Source: Alphaproteobacteria bacterium (GTDB lineage Bacteria; Pseudomonadota; Alphaproteobacteria; UBA7887). From it: 64,000 nt of DNA. The stretch's first letter is position 1. Every line of letters begins with the position of its first letter. Position numbers and translations under genes: made by a program. Positions 36,713-46,888 of the stretch are shown one piece after another. Location of the stretch: positions 91,021 through 155,020 of the forward strand of contig JASLYQ010000004.1 in the NCBI GenBank assembly GCA_030739735.1. Direction: 5' to 3'. The notes under the pieces were generated by a model. It was not told the origin of the DNA. It saw nothing but the letters and a program-made list of their open reading frames with translations, and ran no database searches.

Positions 36713-37651
36713 ATGCAAATGCGAGTGATCTTGGCCAAGCCACGTGGATTCTGCGCCGGCGTAGAGAGAGCCGTCGATATCGTTGAGGGTGCCCTGGTAC
36801 GTTTCGGACGCCCCGTTTATGTGCGCCACGAGATCGTGCACAACAAGCGTGTGGTAGAGGAACTACGGGAAAAAGGTGCCGTGTTTGTCCAGGAGCTGGA
36901 TGAGGTTCCCGACGGCGCGGTGACCATCTTCAGTGCCCACGGCGTCGCACAAGTTGTCTCCGACGTGGCCGAGAAAAGATCGCTGCCCGTGATCGATGCG
37001 ACCTGCCCGCTGGTCGCCAAGGTGCATCACGAGGCCCAACGCTGCGCCCGCGCCGGCCGCCAGATCATCCTCATCGGGCATCGCGGTCACCCGGAGGTCG
37101 AAGGCACCAGCGGCCAAGTACCGGACGGCGTGTTGCTCCTCTCAACTGCAGAGGAGGTGGAGAGCCTAGAGGTAAAGGACCCAGACAAGCTTGCCTATGT
37201 CACCCAGACTACGCTGAGCCTCGATGATACCCGCGAGGTAGTCGCTACGCTGAAGTCGCGATTCCCCAAAATCATCGGCCCCTCTCTGCGGGATATTTGC
37301 TATGCGACGCAGAACCGCCAAACCGCGATGCACAAACTCGCCGGCGAGGTCGACGTGATCCTGGTCGTCGGAGCGCAGAACAGCTCGAACTCCAACCGCC
37401 TGCGCGAAATCGGCGAGGAGCTCGACGTGCCTAGCTATCTGATTGATGACGCCGATGCCATCGAGCTGGCCTGGTTCGAGGGCGTCAAGCGGATCGGGAT
37501 CAGCGCTGGCGCTTCAGCGCCGGAGCAGCTTGTCCAGGAAGTAATTGAACGCCTGCGCGGTATCAGCGAGGTCAACGTCGAGACCTTGGAGGGTGTGGTC
37601 GAACGGGTCCAGTTTAAGCTGCCGCCCGGACTGATGCCGGAGCCCCGGTAA
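36713..37651 (+). CDS. ispH: 4-hydroxy-3-methylbut-2-enyl diphosphate reductase
   Basis: About 312 residues from the ATG at 36713 (AGGAAC just upstream); the frame extends to 36608 without family similarity. IspH (LytB) makes IPP and DMAPP in the last step of the MEP pathway. The three cluster Cys are in GFCAGV, ATCPLV and ICYATQNRQ. Its stop overlaps the start of hpnH, tying isoprenoid supply to hopanoid synthesis, and dxs lies in the facing operon. Confidence 0.97.
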   Translation: MQMRVILAKPRGFCAGVERAVDIVEGALVRFGRPVYVRHEIVHNKRVVEELREKGAVFVQELDEVPDGAVTIFSAHGVAQVVSDVAEKRSLPVIDATCPLVAKVHHEAQRCARAGRQIILIGHRGHPEVEGTSGQVPDGVLLLSTAEEVESLEVKDPDKLAYVTQTTLSLDDTREVVATLKSRFPKIIGPSLRDICYATQNRQTAMHKLAGEVDVILVVGAQNSSNSNRLREIGEELDVPSYLIDDADAIELAWFEGVKRIGISAGASAPEQLVQEVIERLRGISEVNVETLEGVVERVQFKLPPGLMPEPR

Positions 37652-38778
37652 TGGCGGTGCCCCTACGGCAGATGCTGCGCGTCGGCACCTATGTGGTGCG
37701 GCAGCGTCTGGCCGGGCGCAAGCGATACCCCCTGGTGCTGATGCTAGAGCCCTTGTTCCGTTGCAATCTCGCCTGCGCAGGCTGCGGTAAGATAGACTAT
37801 CCTGGTGAGATACTAAATAAGCGGCTATCTCTTAAGGAATGCCTTGCAGCAGTCGACGAGTGCGGCGCGCCAGTGGTCTCGATTCCCGGCGGCGAGCCCT
37901 TGCTGCACAAGGAAATCGGCGAGATCGTAGCCGGCATCGTGGCGCGCAAGAAGTTCGTCTATCTCTGCACCAACGCGCTACTGCTGGAAAAACGGCTGGA
38001 GCTGTTCGAGCCCACACACCACCTCATTTTCTCGGTGCATCTTGACGGGCTGCGCGAGGAACACGATAAGGCGGTCTGCCAGGAGGGCGTCTTCAATCGC
38101 GCCGTGGCTGCCATGAAGGTGGCCATCGCCAAGGGCTTTCGTGTCAACGTCAACTGCACCGTCTTCGACGGCCAGGACCCGGCGACACTGGCCGCTTTCA
38201 TGGATTTCGCCCGCGACCTCGGCGCTGAGGGTGTCACCATCTCGCCGGGCTACGCCTATGAACGGGCGCCAGATCAGGCGCATTTTCTGTCACGCGAGCG
38301 CACGCGCAGGCTCTTCCGTGTCGTCTTCACCCGCGGCATCGGCCGCAAATGGCGCTTCAGCCAGTCACTGCTGTTTCTCGATTTTCTGGCAGGTAATCAG
38401 AGCCTCAAATGCACGCCGTGGGGTAACCCGACGCGTAACGTACTTGGCTGGCAGCGCCCCTGCTACCTATTGGGAGAGGGCTTCGCGGACAGTTTTCGCG
38501 AGCTGATGGAGGAGACAGATTGGGCGGCCTACGGCACCGGAGCCTATGAGAAATGTGCCGACTGCATGGTCCATTGCGGCTACGAGCCGAGTGCCGTCAA
38601 CGACACCCTGTCGCGACCGCTGAAGGCCTTCGGCGTCTGGCTGCGCGGCATCCGCACCGAGGGCGAAATGGCGCCCGACATTGACCTCTCGAAGGCGCGG
38701 CCCGCCGATTACGTCTTCGACGACAACGTCTCTCGCTTCCTCAGTCAGACCCACACCCCAGACGAAGACGCGGCCTGA
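37651..38778 (+). CDS. hpnH: adenosyl-hopene transferase (radical SAM)
   Basis: A 375-residue radical SAM enzyme. The cluster motif CNLACAGC has Cys at 38, 42 and 45. Conserved segments [10 protein letters not shown] and [13 protein letters not shown] follow. HpnH attaches a 5'-deoxyadenosyl group to diploptene, forming adenosylhopane, the start of extended hopanoids. It is translationally coupled to ispH and converges on hpnG with a 6-bp gap. Confidence 0.96.
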   Translation: MAVPLRQMLRVGTYVVRQRLAGRKRYPLVLMLEPLFRCNLACAGCGKIDYPGEILNKRLSLKECLAAVDECGAPVVSIPGGEPLLHKEIGEIVAGIVARKKFVYLCTNALLLEKRLELFEPTHHLIFSVHLDGLREEHDKAVCQEGVFNRAVAAMKVAIAKGFRVNVNCTVFDGQDPATLAAFMDFARDLGAEGVTISPGYAYERAPDQAHFLSRERTRRLFRVVFTRGIGRKWRFSQSLLFLDFLAGNQSLKCTPWGNPTRNVLGWQRPCYLLGEGFADSFRELMEETDWAAYGTGAYEKCADCMVHCGYEPSAVNDTLSRPLKAFGVWLRGIRTEGEMAPDIDLSKARPADYVFDDNVSRFLSQTHTPDEDAA

Positions 38779-38784
38779 AGCGAT

Positions 38785-39492
38785 CTAACCCGGCATCGCT
38801 ACGCCGCCGACAGCGCCAGTCTCAAGCAGCACCCGGCGCAAGGCCGCCAGGCCTTTTCGTGTCTCCAGCGCTGTCACCACCATAGCCGGCAGGTGCCAGG
38901 GTTGGCCAAGGAGGCGGACAAGCACCGGCCAAGGCGTAACAGTGCCGTCCTCACGCATGCCGCTGCGAGCGAGCACCGGCACAAAATGCTCGGGCGCATC
39001 AGCGACCGCGCGAACGGCGGCAAAAGGCACCTTCGCCTCGTCCGCAGCGGCGGCCACAGCATGGCTTTCCATATCCACCACCGAGGCTTCGTGGGCGGCG
39101 AATAGAGACGCCTTATCGGCCGCCGATAGCACCGGGGCATCGGTGCCGAAAAACCGGCCTTCGACAACATCGTCATCGTCGACCAGCCGCTCAAGCACAC
39201 GCTCGCGCCAGGCTTCGTCGCTGCAATAACGGGTGCAGCTGGCTGTTATCACATCGCGCGCGACCACGACCGTGCCGGGCCAGAGAATCGGCTTAAGACC
39301 ACCAGCCAGACCGACGCTGGCCAACGCCTTGGCACCATCATCGAGTAATGTTTGAGCCGCTCCTCGTGCACGGATCGGCCCCGGTCCGTGACAGGCCACC
39401 AACACTTCGGCCTTGGGTGGGCGCTGCCTCAGCGCCCACCGCACCGCCGCCGCCTCCATCTGCAACCCGGTCACAACCCCGACGCGGGACAT
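38785..39492 (-). CDS. hpnG: hopanoid-associated nucleoside phosphorylase
   Basis: About 235 residues of the nucleoside phosphorylase (PNP/UDP) family. HpnG removes adenine from adenosylhopane to give (phospho)ribosylhopane. Family features include GLAGGLKPILWPGTVVVA and VDMESHAVAAAA with the ribose-binding Met-Glu. The ATG at 39492 shares one base with the shc stop codon; a GTG just before it is the alternative start. Last gene of the hpnCDE-dxs-shc-hpnG run. Confidence 0.92.
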   Translation of the reverse strand: MSRVGVVTGLQMEAAAVRWALRQRPPKAEVLVACHGPGPIRARGAAQTLLDDGAKALASVGLAGGLKPILWPGTVVVARDVITASCTRYCSDEAWRERVLERLVDDDDVVEGRFFGTDAPVLSAADKASLFAAHEASVVDMESHAVAAAADEAKVPFAAVRAVADAPEHFVPVLARSGMREDGTVTPWPVLVRLLGQPWHLPAMVVTALETRKGLAALRRVLLETGAVGGVAMPG

Positions 39493-41423
39493 CACATGCC
39501 GTAGGCAGGAAAGCGAACGTTGCCGCGGGTCAAATTACGATAGCGCGCCAACGCCCAAAGCGGAAAATAGGCAGCATAGCCGTGGTAGCGGAGATAGAAG
39601 ACGCGCGGGAAACCAACCGCGGTGAACCAATCCTCGTGCCAGCGGACACCGTCGCGCGGCGCGTCCAGCAAGTAGTTGATGCCGCGGCGAACCGCCTCCG
39701 AGTCGACTTCTCTCACGGCCATCAATGCCAACAGTGCCCAGGCCGTCTGCGAGGGTGTGCTTGCCTTGGCCTCGTCCCGGCGCGCTTCGTCATAGGTGGC
39801 ACCGTCTTCGCCCCAGCCACCGTCTTCGCGTTGGCGTGATTCAAGCCAAGAAACAGCGCGCCGTATCCTTTCGGAAGCCATGTCGTAGCCGGCGATATTG
39901 AGAGAATTTAGCACAGACCATGTGCCATAAATATAATTAGTTCCCCACCTCCCAAACCATGACCCATCAGCCTGTTGCATCTGCTCGAGATAGGTGATGC
40001 CGCGCGCCACAGTCGGATTATTTCGGTTTTGGCCGATCTGGCAGAGTGCTCCTATGCAGCGGGCGCTGACATCCTCGGTCGGTGGGTCGAGCAGAGCGCC
40101 GTGATCAGCGAAGGGAATATGGTTGAGGTGATGATGAGTGTTGTCCACGTCGAACGCCCCCCAACCGCCATCACAACTTTGCATACCCTCCAACCATTCC
40201 AGTGCCCGCTCGATACTTTGCCGATGCGCTGCGTTGCTAGCGCGATGCAGGGCCATTGCCACAACAGCCGCGTCGTCAACATCCGGGTAGTGCGGATTGG
40301 CGTATTGAAAGGCCCAGCCACCAGGGCGCAGATCTGGCCGTCGTTCACGCCAGTCGGCGGGGCCGTCAAGCACCTGCCGCTTAGCAAGCCAGCCGCATGC
40401 GTCAGCAGCAGCGGCCTGCTCCGCATCGCCACCGACCTCGAGCATGGCGTGGACGGCCAGTGCCGTGTCCCAAACTGGCGACAGACAGGGTTGGCAATAG
40501 ATCTCATCCTCACCCTCCACCAGGAGCCTGTCGATAGCCTTACGGCAATACTCGCGCTCCGGATGACCTGAGCCGTGGCCAAGCGCATCATAAGCCATCA
40601 AGGCGTTGGCCATAGCCGGAAAGATAGCACCGAGACCATCCTCGCCGTTGAGCCGCTCCTCGACGAAGGCCATGGCACGCGCTATAGCCCGTCGGCGCAT
40701 GCGTTTGGGCATGATTGGCTCGACAGCGCGCAGCACGCGATCGAGGCCGAGGAACGCCGCTGCCACCTTGCCCCGCGGCAGGAAGTAGGCACGCTCCTCT
40801 TGCGGCGGTACCGTGAAGAGTTCGGCCACGCCGACGCCGTGTGGATTACGTGCCCGCGGCTTATGGGCCGCCAACACCAGTAACGGCACGATCACCGTGC
40901 GCGACCAGTAGGACACCTTGCTCATATGGAAGGGAAACCAGCGCGGCAGTAGCATGATCTCCGGCGGCATCACGGGCACAGCGCGCCATGGGACTTGACC
41001 GAAGAGCGCCAGAGCAAAGCGCGTAAACACGTTGCTGCGCGCGGCCCCACCATGGGCCAGAATGGCCTCGCGTGCCCTTTTCATGTGCGGCGCCTCGATA
41101 TCGTCGCCGATCAGCTTGAGGGCGTAATAGGCCTTCACCGAACAAGATATATCGAGATCACCACCATGAAACAGCGGCCAGCCACCATGCTCACCTTGGC
41201 GCGCGCGCAGATAGCGCCCGATGCCGGCCTCGCGCGCGACATCGATCTCGTCGAGGAAATGGCCGAGCATGACATATTCGGCGGGAATGGTGCAGTCGGC
41301 CTCGAGCTCGAAGCACCAGTGGCCGTCGTCGTGACGTGCCGAGACCAACCTGGCCGAGGCATCTTCTATTGCTTGATCAAGTGTCGAGCTAATCGCTATC
41401 GTAGCCGCAGGCCCCGCCATCAT
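39492..41423 (-). CDS. shc: squalene-hopene cyclase
   Basis: About 643 residues from the ATG at 41423 (a second ATG follows directly); the frame to 41501 would overlap dxs and adds no family sequence. The catalytic acid motif DVDD lies in ANPHYPDVDDAAVVAM. Repeated QW motifs (DGGWGAFDVDN, DGSWFGRWG, REDGGWGED) stabilise the alpha/alpha barrels of this monotopic membrane enzyme. It cyclises squalene to hopene/hopanol. Also called hpnF. It follows dxs by 10 bp. Confidence 0.97.
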   Translation of the reverse strand: MMAGPAATIAISSTLDQAIEDASARLVSARHDDGHWCFELEADCTIPAEYVMLGHFLDEIDVAREAGIGRYLRARQGEHGGWPLFHGGDLDISCSVKAYYALKLIGDDIEAPHMKRAREAILAHGGAARSNVFTRFALALFGQVPWRAVPVMPPEIMLLPRWFPFHMSKVSYWSRTVIVPLLVLAAHKPRARNPHGVGVAELFTVPPQEERAYFLPRGKVAAAFLGLDRVLRAVEPIMPKRMRRRAIARAMAFVEERLNGEDGLGAIFPAMANALMAYDALGHGSGHPEREYCRKAIDRLLVEGEDEIYCQPCLSPVWDTALAVHAMLEVGGDAEQAAAADACGWLAKRQVLDGPADWRERRPDLRPGGWAFQYANPHYPDVDDAAVVAMALHRASNAAHRQSIERALEWLEGMQSCDGGWGAFDVDNTHHHLNHIPFADHGALLDPPTEDVSARCIGALCQIGQNRNNPTVARGITYLEQMQQADGSWFGRWGTNYIYGTWSVLNSLNIAGYDMASERIRRAVSWLESRQREDGGWGEDGATYDEARRDEAKASTPSQTAWALLALMAVREVDSEAVRRGINYLLDAPRDGVRWHEDWFTAVGFPRVFYLRYHGYAAYFPLWALARYRNLTRGNVRFPAYGM

Positions 41424-41433
41424 CGCAATAGTG

Positions 41434-43365
41434 TCAGACGGTCTCGGAGCCAATGGCCAACATGCTATTATCACGACCCAATACCGCCAGAGCTGTAGCA
41501 ACTATATCGCTCACGGTCAGGCCGGCGTCCTCGTACATCTCCGCCGGCGAACCATGTTCTATGAAGCGGTCTGGAAGCATCATCGGGCGTATCTTAAGGC
41601 CCTTATCGAGCAGACCGTTGGTGGCAAGAAACTGCAGCACCTGGGTCGCAAAGCCGCCGATCGCGCCCTCCTCAATGGTGATCAGGACCTCGTGCTCACG
41701 CGCTAGCCGAGCCACCAGATCCGTATCCAGTGGCTTAGCGAAGCGAGCATCGGCAAGCGTGGTCGAGAGGCCATGCGCCGCGAGCTCATCAGCAGCCTTC
41801 GTACACTCGATGAGACGAGCGCCAAAGCTCAGGATTGCTATCGCAGTACCCTCGCGCATGATACGGCCCTTACCGATTCCCAATGGTATACCGCACTCAG
41901 GCATCTCGCAGCCAATACCTTCGCCGCGCGGATAGCGCACGGCGCTCGGCCGGTCGTCGATACGTGCGGCTGTCGCTACCATGTGCACTAGCTCCGCCTC
42001 GTCGGCCGCGGCCATGACCACGAAATCGGGTAGGCAACCGAGATAAGCGATATCGTAAGAGCCCGCATGGGTCGGTCCGTCCGCCCCAACCAGGCCGGCA
42101 CGGTCGATGGCAAAGCGCACTGGCAACTTCTGGATGGCGACATCGTGCACCACCTGGTCGAAGCCCCGTTGCAGGAAAGTGGAGTAGATGGCCACGAACG
42201 GCCGGTAGCCTTCCGTCGCCATGCCCGCCGCGAAGGTTACTGCATGCTGCTCCGCAAGCCCCACGTCGAAACAGCGCTCGGGAAACTTGTCGGCAAACTT
42301 ATCCAGACCTGTTCCCGCCGGCATCGCCGCGGTAACAGCAACGATCCTGTCGTCGCGCTCGGCTTCCGTGATCAGACTCTGCGCGAATACGTCGGTATAG
42401 CTCGATGCATTACTAATCTTTTTTTCCTTAGCGCCAGTCATCACGTCAAACTTGCCGACGCCATGGTACTTGTCTGGCGACTCCACGGCCGGAGCATAGC
42501 CATGGCCCTTCTCGGTCACCACGTGCACCAACACGGGTCCGCCGGTCTCAGCATCGCGCACGTTCTTCAAGACCGGTAGAAGGTGCTCGATACTGTGGCC
42601 GTCGACGGGGCCAACATAATAGAAGCCCATCTCCTCGAACAAAGTGCCACCCGTCACTATGCCGCGAGCATATTCCTCTGCCCGGCGCAGCATCTGCGCC
42701 ATGGGGCGGGGAAACTTCTTCGCCACCTGGCTCGCCACGTGGCGCATGCTACGATAGGAGTGCGACGAGATCAGGCGCGACAAATAGGCGCTCATAGCAC
42801 CTACCGGCGGCGCGATCGACATGTCGTTATCGTTGAGGATTACGACCAGACGGCTGCCCAGAGAACCGGCATTATTCATCGCCTCATAGGCCATGCCGCC
42901 GCTCATGGCGCCGTCGCCGATCACCGCAACAACGTTATTGTCGCCGCCCGCAATATCACGCGCCACTGCCATACCCAGCCCGGCCGAGATCGAGGTCGAG
43001 GAATGTGCCGTGCCGAAGGAGTCGTATTCGCTCTCAGCTCGCTTGGCGAAGCCAGACAGGCCATTTTTCATGCGCAAGCCCGCCATGCGCTTGCGTCGAC
43101 CGGTGAGAATTTTGTGCGGATAGGACTGGTGCCCGACGTCCCAGATTAGTCGGTCGCGCGGGGTGTCGAAGACATGATGCAGCGCGACCGTAAGTTCGAC
43201 CACGCCGAGCCCGGCGCCGAGGTGACCACCGGTGCGCGAAACCTGCTCGATCATATCCTGGCGCACTTCGTCGGCGACCTGGTTCAGGTTGGAATTCGAC
43301 AAGCGGCGCAGATCGGCAAGCGTCTCTAGGGCATCGAGTAACGGCGTTGGATTCGTGTTGCTAAT
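41434..43365 (-). CDS. dxs: 1-deoxy-D-xylulose-5-phosphate synthase
   Basis: About 643 residues; first enzyme of the MEP pathway, joining pyruvate and glyceraldehyde 3-phosphate with ThDP. Motifs: [35 protein letters not shown] and NDNDMSI. The first in-frame standard start (TTG at 43302) would cut the conserved N-terminus. Family similarity begins further upstream at [19 protein letters not shown]. An ATT at 43365 sits 7 bp after GGAGGAG, in frame, with no ATG, GTG or TTG available there, so ATT is probably the start. Placed inside the hopanoid operon to supply precursors. Confidence 0.95.
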   Translation of the reverse strand: MSNTNPTPLLDALETLADLRRLSNSNLNQVADEVRQDMIEQVSRTGGHLGAGLGVVELTVALHHVFDTPRDRLIWDVGHQSYPHKILTGRRKRMAGLRMKNGLSGFAKRAESEYDSFGTAHSSTSISAGLGMAVARDIAGGDNNVVAVIGDGAMSGGMAYEAMNNAGSLGSRLVVILNDNDMSIAPPVGAMSAYLSRLISSHSYRSMRHVASQVAKKFPRPMAQMLRRAEEYARGIVTGGTLFEEMGFYYVGPVDGHSIEHLLPVLKNVRDAETGGPVLVHVVTEKGHGYAPAVESPDKYHGVGKFDVMTGAKEKKISNASSYTDVFAQSLITEAERDDRIVAVTAAMPAGTGLDKFADKFPERCFDVGLAEQHAVTFAAGMATEGYRPFVAIYSTFLQRGFDQVVHDVAIQKLPVRFAIDRAGLVGADGPTHAGSYDIAYLGCLPDFVVMAAADEAELVHMVATAARIDDRPSAVRYPRGEGIGCEMPECGIPLGIGKGRIMREGTAIAILSFGARLIECTKAADELAAHGLSTTLADARFAKPLDTDLVARLAREHEVLITIEEGAIGGFATQVLQFLATNGLLDKGLKIRPMMLPDRFIEHGSPAEMYEDAGLTVSDIVATALAVLGRDNSMLAIGSETV

Positions 43366-43478
43366 CTTGTCACTCCTCCATCCGCTCCGAGTTGCCTACC
43401 AGCCCAGTGAAACTTATTGAGATACCAATAAAAATTGTATCATCTTCATACTCGCAATCGGCAGTGCTATCAATCGCG

Positions 43479-44735
43479 TTACGGGGACGTGGCAGCCAAA
43501 CGCGCCGCCGCCTGCCCCGACCGTATGGCACTCTCGATGGTTGCCGGCAACCCAGTGTCGGTCCAATCGCCCGCGAGCCAAAGATTGGCGAATGCCGTCT
43601 TCGGCCCCGGCCGAGCACGCGCCGCCGCAGGTGTCTGCGCGAAAGTCGCCCGGCGCTCGTTGATCACCCGATGCGGCGGCATGGACTCGGACGGCAGGGC
43701 CAAAGCCTGGGCCAAATCTTGCCAAACCGCAGCCGCGATCGCAGCGTTGTCGCGCGCAGCTAAGGTATCGGCTGCGCTGACCGTGACTGCGACGACGTCG
43801 TCGCGAACGAAAATCCATTGCGCCGTACCACCCACCAGGCCGAGGAAACGCGCATCCTCTGGCAGGCGCGGCGGCGTATCGAGGCGGAAGTGAACGTTGA
43901 CGATGGCGCGGCTCTCGGTCGGCGCAGAAAGCCCAGCAAGCAAGCTGACGGCACTTGCCGGCGGCACCGCCAGCACGACACCCTCGCCTTTTGCTATAGC
44001 CACGCTGCCCTGGGACGTATCGAGTCTCGTCACCCAATCGCCCTCCCCTTCAAGCGCCCGAAGACGCCAATTGAGCTGTACCTCCACGCCCGACTGCGCC
44101 AGCAACGCCAGGGCCGGCTCGACAAAGGTCGGGCCAAGGCCAACATCGGCGACAAAGGGCCGGCAGAAGTCGGCGCCGCGCAGGAAGGTCTGGGTCAGTA
44201 CCGGCCAAAGCAACGACGCCGCACCTTCACCCGGGTCGGTGTTGAGGGCCGAGGTCGCCAGCGGCTCCCACAGCCTGCGATAGACCGTCGGGGGATTGGC
44301 GAGCACCGACTCGACCGTGGCCTCAGGCCCTGCAAAAGCAAGCCTGAGCGCCGCCAGATAGTCGAGCGGCCGCGTGCCGGCGACGCGGCGCGAAGGCGCC
44401 AGAAACCACCAGGGCAAGCGGCCGCGATTGGGACGCACGGTCCAGCGCTCACCTGTCGCGAGGTCGAGAAAGGGAAATGCCGCCCCCGTGCTGACCAGAC
44501 CGTCGCGTGACCCAATGGCATCGAGATAGGCGAAGGTCGCCGTGTTGCCTAACATCACGAGGTGATTGCCATTGTCGATCTGGCACTCGAGGGTACGGTC
44601 GTGGAAGGAGCGGCAGCGGCCGCCGGCTTGGCCCGCCGCTTCGTAGAGCGCGACCGAAAAGCCTTCGCGCACCAGCATCACCGCGGCAGCGAGGCCGGCA
44701 AGCCCGGCGCCAACGATATGGCACCGCCGGTTCAT
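43479..44735 (-). CDS. hpnE: hydroxysqualene dehydroxylase
   Basis: About 418 residues of the FAD-dependent amine oxidase/phytoene desaturase class. The Rossmann motif HIVGAGLAGLAAAVMLV starts near residue 5 and the C-terminal FAD site LWLAGDWTDTGLPATIESAI closes the protein. HpnE reduces hydroxysqualene to squalene. The ATG at 44735 overlaps the hpnD stop as ATGA. The 113-bp gap to dxs carries the dxs ribosome binding site. Confidence 0.94.
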   Translation of the reverse strand: MNRRCHIVGAGLAGLAAAVMLVREGFSVALYEAAGQAGGRCRSFHDRTLECQIDNGNHLVMLGNTATFAYLDAIGSRDGLVSTGAAFPFLDLATGERWTVRPNRGRLPWWFLAPSRRVAGTRPLDYLAALRLAFAGPEATVESVLANPPTVYRRLWEPLATSALNTDPGEGAASLLWPVLTQTFLRGADFCRPFVADVGLGPTFVEPALALLAQSGVEVQLNWRLRALEGEGDWVTRLDTSQGSVAIAKGEGVVLAVPPASAVSLLAGLSAPTESRAIVNVHFRLDTPPRLPEDARFLGLVGGTAQWIFVRDDVVAVTVSAADTLAARDNAAIAAAVWQDLAQALALPSESMPPHRVINERRATFAQTPAAARARPGPKTAFANLWLAGDWTDTGLPATIESAIRSGQAAARLAATSP

Positions 44736-45589
44736 CGTCCGGTCATCAGGCAACGCAGCGCGATCCATAGCTTCTCAGCTTTAGACAGCGACAGCGGTTC
44801 GTTCGCCCGCTGCCAGCCGCGCTCTTCAAGGCGCTCGAAGACGCGCCGATATACCGCGCTCATGATCACCGCCGGACGCAAAGCGCGTGCATCCGCCGGC
44901 GCCATGGCACGGCGCAGCGCTTCGGCCTCAGCGTAGTGCACTGCCGCTCGTTCGGCGATCCAGGCACAGGCAACCGCTAGGCCAGGATGCGCGATAGCCT
45001 CCACCGGATCGAAGCTGTCAATGCCTCCCGCATCAAGGGCTTCGCGTGGCATATAAAGTCGCCCGTCTGCGGCGTCTTCAGCAAGATCACGTAAGATATT
45101 GGTGAGTTGCAAGGCATGTCCGGTGGCCAGGGCGAAATTATCCGCAGCCGCATCGCTACAGCCAAAAATCCGTACAGATTGCAGACCGACGGCGCCAGCC
45201 ACGCGCGCGCAATAGATTTCGAGATCCACCATCGACGGGGCTCGAATGGGTCCGCGGGCATCGCTCTCCATACCGCGCAATATTTCCTCGAACGGTGCGC
45301 GCGGCAAATCGTAACGGGCGATGGGTCCACGCAAGGCGATTGCGATGGGCTTCTCGGGCATGCCGCCACCGTACAGCCGGTCCAACTCGCCACACCAAGC
45401 TTCCAAGCAACGCAGCTTTTGGTCGCGCGGCGCCGATTCATCAGCAATATCGTCAACCGCACGGCAAAAGGCGTAAAGCGCGAACATGGCCTGCCGCCGC
45501 TCTCGCGGCAGGCTGCGCATGGCCCAAAAGAACGAAGTGCCGGAGCGCCTGACCAGCGCTTCGGCGGCGCTATCGGCAGCGGCTACCAT
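44732..45589 (-). CDS. hpnD: presqualene diphosphate synthase
   Basis: About 285 residues of the squalene/phytoene synthase family. The first aspartate-rich motif is CRAVDDIADE and the second is LAEDAADGRLYMP-like; both bind Mg2+ and farnesyl diphosphate. HpnD condenses two FPP to presqualene diphosphate. The ATG at 45589 overlaps the end of hpnC by 7 bp. Confidence 0.93.
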   Translation of the reverse strand: MVAAADSAAEALVRRSGTSFFWAMRSLPRERRQAMFALYAFCRAVDDIADESAPRDQKLRCLEAWCGELDRLYGGGMPEKPIAIALRGPIARYDLPRAPFEEILRGMESDARGPIRAPSMVDLEIYCARVAGAVGLQSVRIFGCSDAAADNFALATGHALQLTNILRDLAEDAADGRLYMPREALDAGGIDSFDPVEAIAHPGLAVACAWIAERAAVHYAEAEALRRAMAPADARALRPAVIMSAVYRRVFERLEERGWQRANEPLSLSKAEKLWIALRCLMTGR

Positions 45590-46449
45590 AGCCCGGCCCG
45601 AAAACCCTTGAGCAGACAGGCGATCTTGTCCCAACGACCAAGCACCACCCGCTCCGCGAGCGGATCGTCGCAACGCAGGCGGACGGCTAGACGGTGAGCG
45701 ATGTCAAGAATCACTGCAACCTCCATGCGCAAGCGCCGGTCGCGAATCAAACCAGGCAAGGCGCGAGCTTGGTGGTTGAGGTTATCGCAACCATCGAGGC
45801 AGGCATCGATCACCCGGCGCACGGCGGGGCTGGCGCTGGTGCCCCTCAGTTCGGCAACATCGGCGCCTACAACGTGCAGCATTTCGAGAGGCAGATAGAC
45901 CCGGTCCATGCGCGTATAATCCACACCGCAGTCCTGCAAGTGATTGAGCACCTGAAGCGAGGCACACAATGCGTCGGAAGCGGGCCAGGTGGCTTGGGAT
46001 TCGCCGTGCAGATCGAGCAAATACCGCCCAACAGGCGCAGCCGAGTTACGGCAATAGGCCATCAGCTCATCCCAATCCGCATAGCGGCTCTTGTCAGCGT
46101 CGAGGCGAAAAGCGATCAGAAGTTCCGCGGCATGGGCAACGGGCACCTTGGTCTCGGCCAAACTCTCGGCGAGGCGCGCAGCCTTGTCCTGATCAGCGTT
46201 GCCGGCGGCAACCGGTGCCTCGCTGCGCAGCACGACCTCCATCGCATCAAGCTCCGTCCGTTTGCGGTCAGGCGAACGTGACGGGTCGTCGGCGATGTCG
46301 TCGGCGGCCCGGGCAAAGGCGTAATAGCGCGCGATGTGGGTACGCAAACGCTTGGCCAATAGCCAGGAGCCGACAGGAAAGTTCTCCTGGCCTGCCGTCC
46401 GTGTATGCGGCGCCGCGGTATCGATCGACAAATCTGGAGATTGCGCCAC
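45583..46449 (-). CDS. hpnC: hydroxysqualene synthase
   Basis: About 288 residues from a GTG at 46449, chosen because the family begins shortly before ENFPVGSWLLAKRLRTHIAR; no ATG is suitably placed. Aspartate-rich motifs are ARAADDIADDPS and LQDCGVDYTRMDRVYLP. HpnC converts presqualene diphosphate to hydroxysqualene. It is the first gene of the hopanoid operon and has an unusually structured 5' leader. Confidence 0.92.
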   Translation of the reverse strand: MAQSPDLSIDTAAPHTRTAGQENFPVGSWLLAKRLRTHIARYYAFARAADDIADDPSRSPDRKRTELDAMEVVLRSEAPVAAGNADQDKAARLAESLAETKVPVAHAAELLIAFRLDADKSRYADWDELMAYCRNSAAPVGRYLLDLHGESQATWPASDALCASLQVLNHLQDCGVDYTRMDRVYLPLEMLHVVGADVAELRGTSASPAVRRVIDACLDGCDNLNHQARALPGLIRDRRLRMEVAVILDIAHRLAVRLRCDDPLAERVVLGRWDKIACLLKGFRAGLW

Positions 46450-46540
46450 GGCGTCGCCGCCTGCCCTGTGAGAATCGGGATCGGAAGGGCAGCCTAGAAC
46501 CTTATCTGGCTGGAGGGAACCGGCGCGCGGCGTCAAACAC

Positions 46541-46630
46541 GAAGAGGCCCCTCTTCTCGGGGGGGAAAGGCGGAAGAGGGGCGCTCAAAGTGGCGGCGGG
46601 GTGGGGGATGTTAGGAGGAACCCCGCCGCC
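46541..46630 (-). promoter_or_regulatory. structured leader upstream of hpnC with competing hairpins
   Basis: Two strong inverted repeats lie about 90-180 bp before hpnC: GGCGGCGGGGT / ACCCCGCCGCC (46592-46602 and 46620-46630), and GCCCCTCTTC / GAAGAGGGGC (46547-46556 and 46573-46582). The second overlaps a third palindrome, GAAGAGG-CC-CCTCTTC (46541-46556), so one arm can pair with either of two partners. There is no T-run. This could be an attenuator-like or mRNA-stabilising leader. Confidence 0.4.
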
Positions 46631-46747
46631 TTGGAGAGGAGATAATGGGAGGAACTGCGTTACTGTCTCCACAACCAAGATTTGTTGTTCTGAGTGTGTC
46701 GTAGATATAATCAATCAATCGTTTATATCAAGTGTTTTTTAAAAATT

Positions 46748-46763
46748 TCTCGCACTTGCGAGA
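46748..46763. promoter_or_regulatory. 16-bp palindrome in the AT-rich region before the hopanoid operon
   Basis: TCTCGCA-CT-TGCGAGA is a perfect inverted repeat in a very AT-rich stretch (about 46680-46810) between hpnC and the small gene at 46.9 kb. Its location fits an operator or promoter element for the hpn operon. No known regulator site was recognised. The rest of the 440-bp gap holds no supported gene. Confidence 0.4.
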
Positions 46764-46888
46764 TAATAATAATTTATAAATATTTCAGTATCTTAAATAT
46801 CAAATATCGCAAGGCCCTTCGGCGGAGCACACAAGCCTATATCAGGTATTGGTAATATTTGAGGATGGCGCGCTGGCAAAGGCACCAA

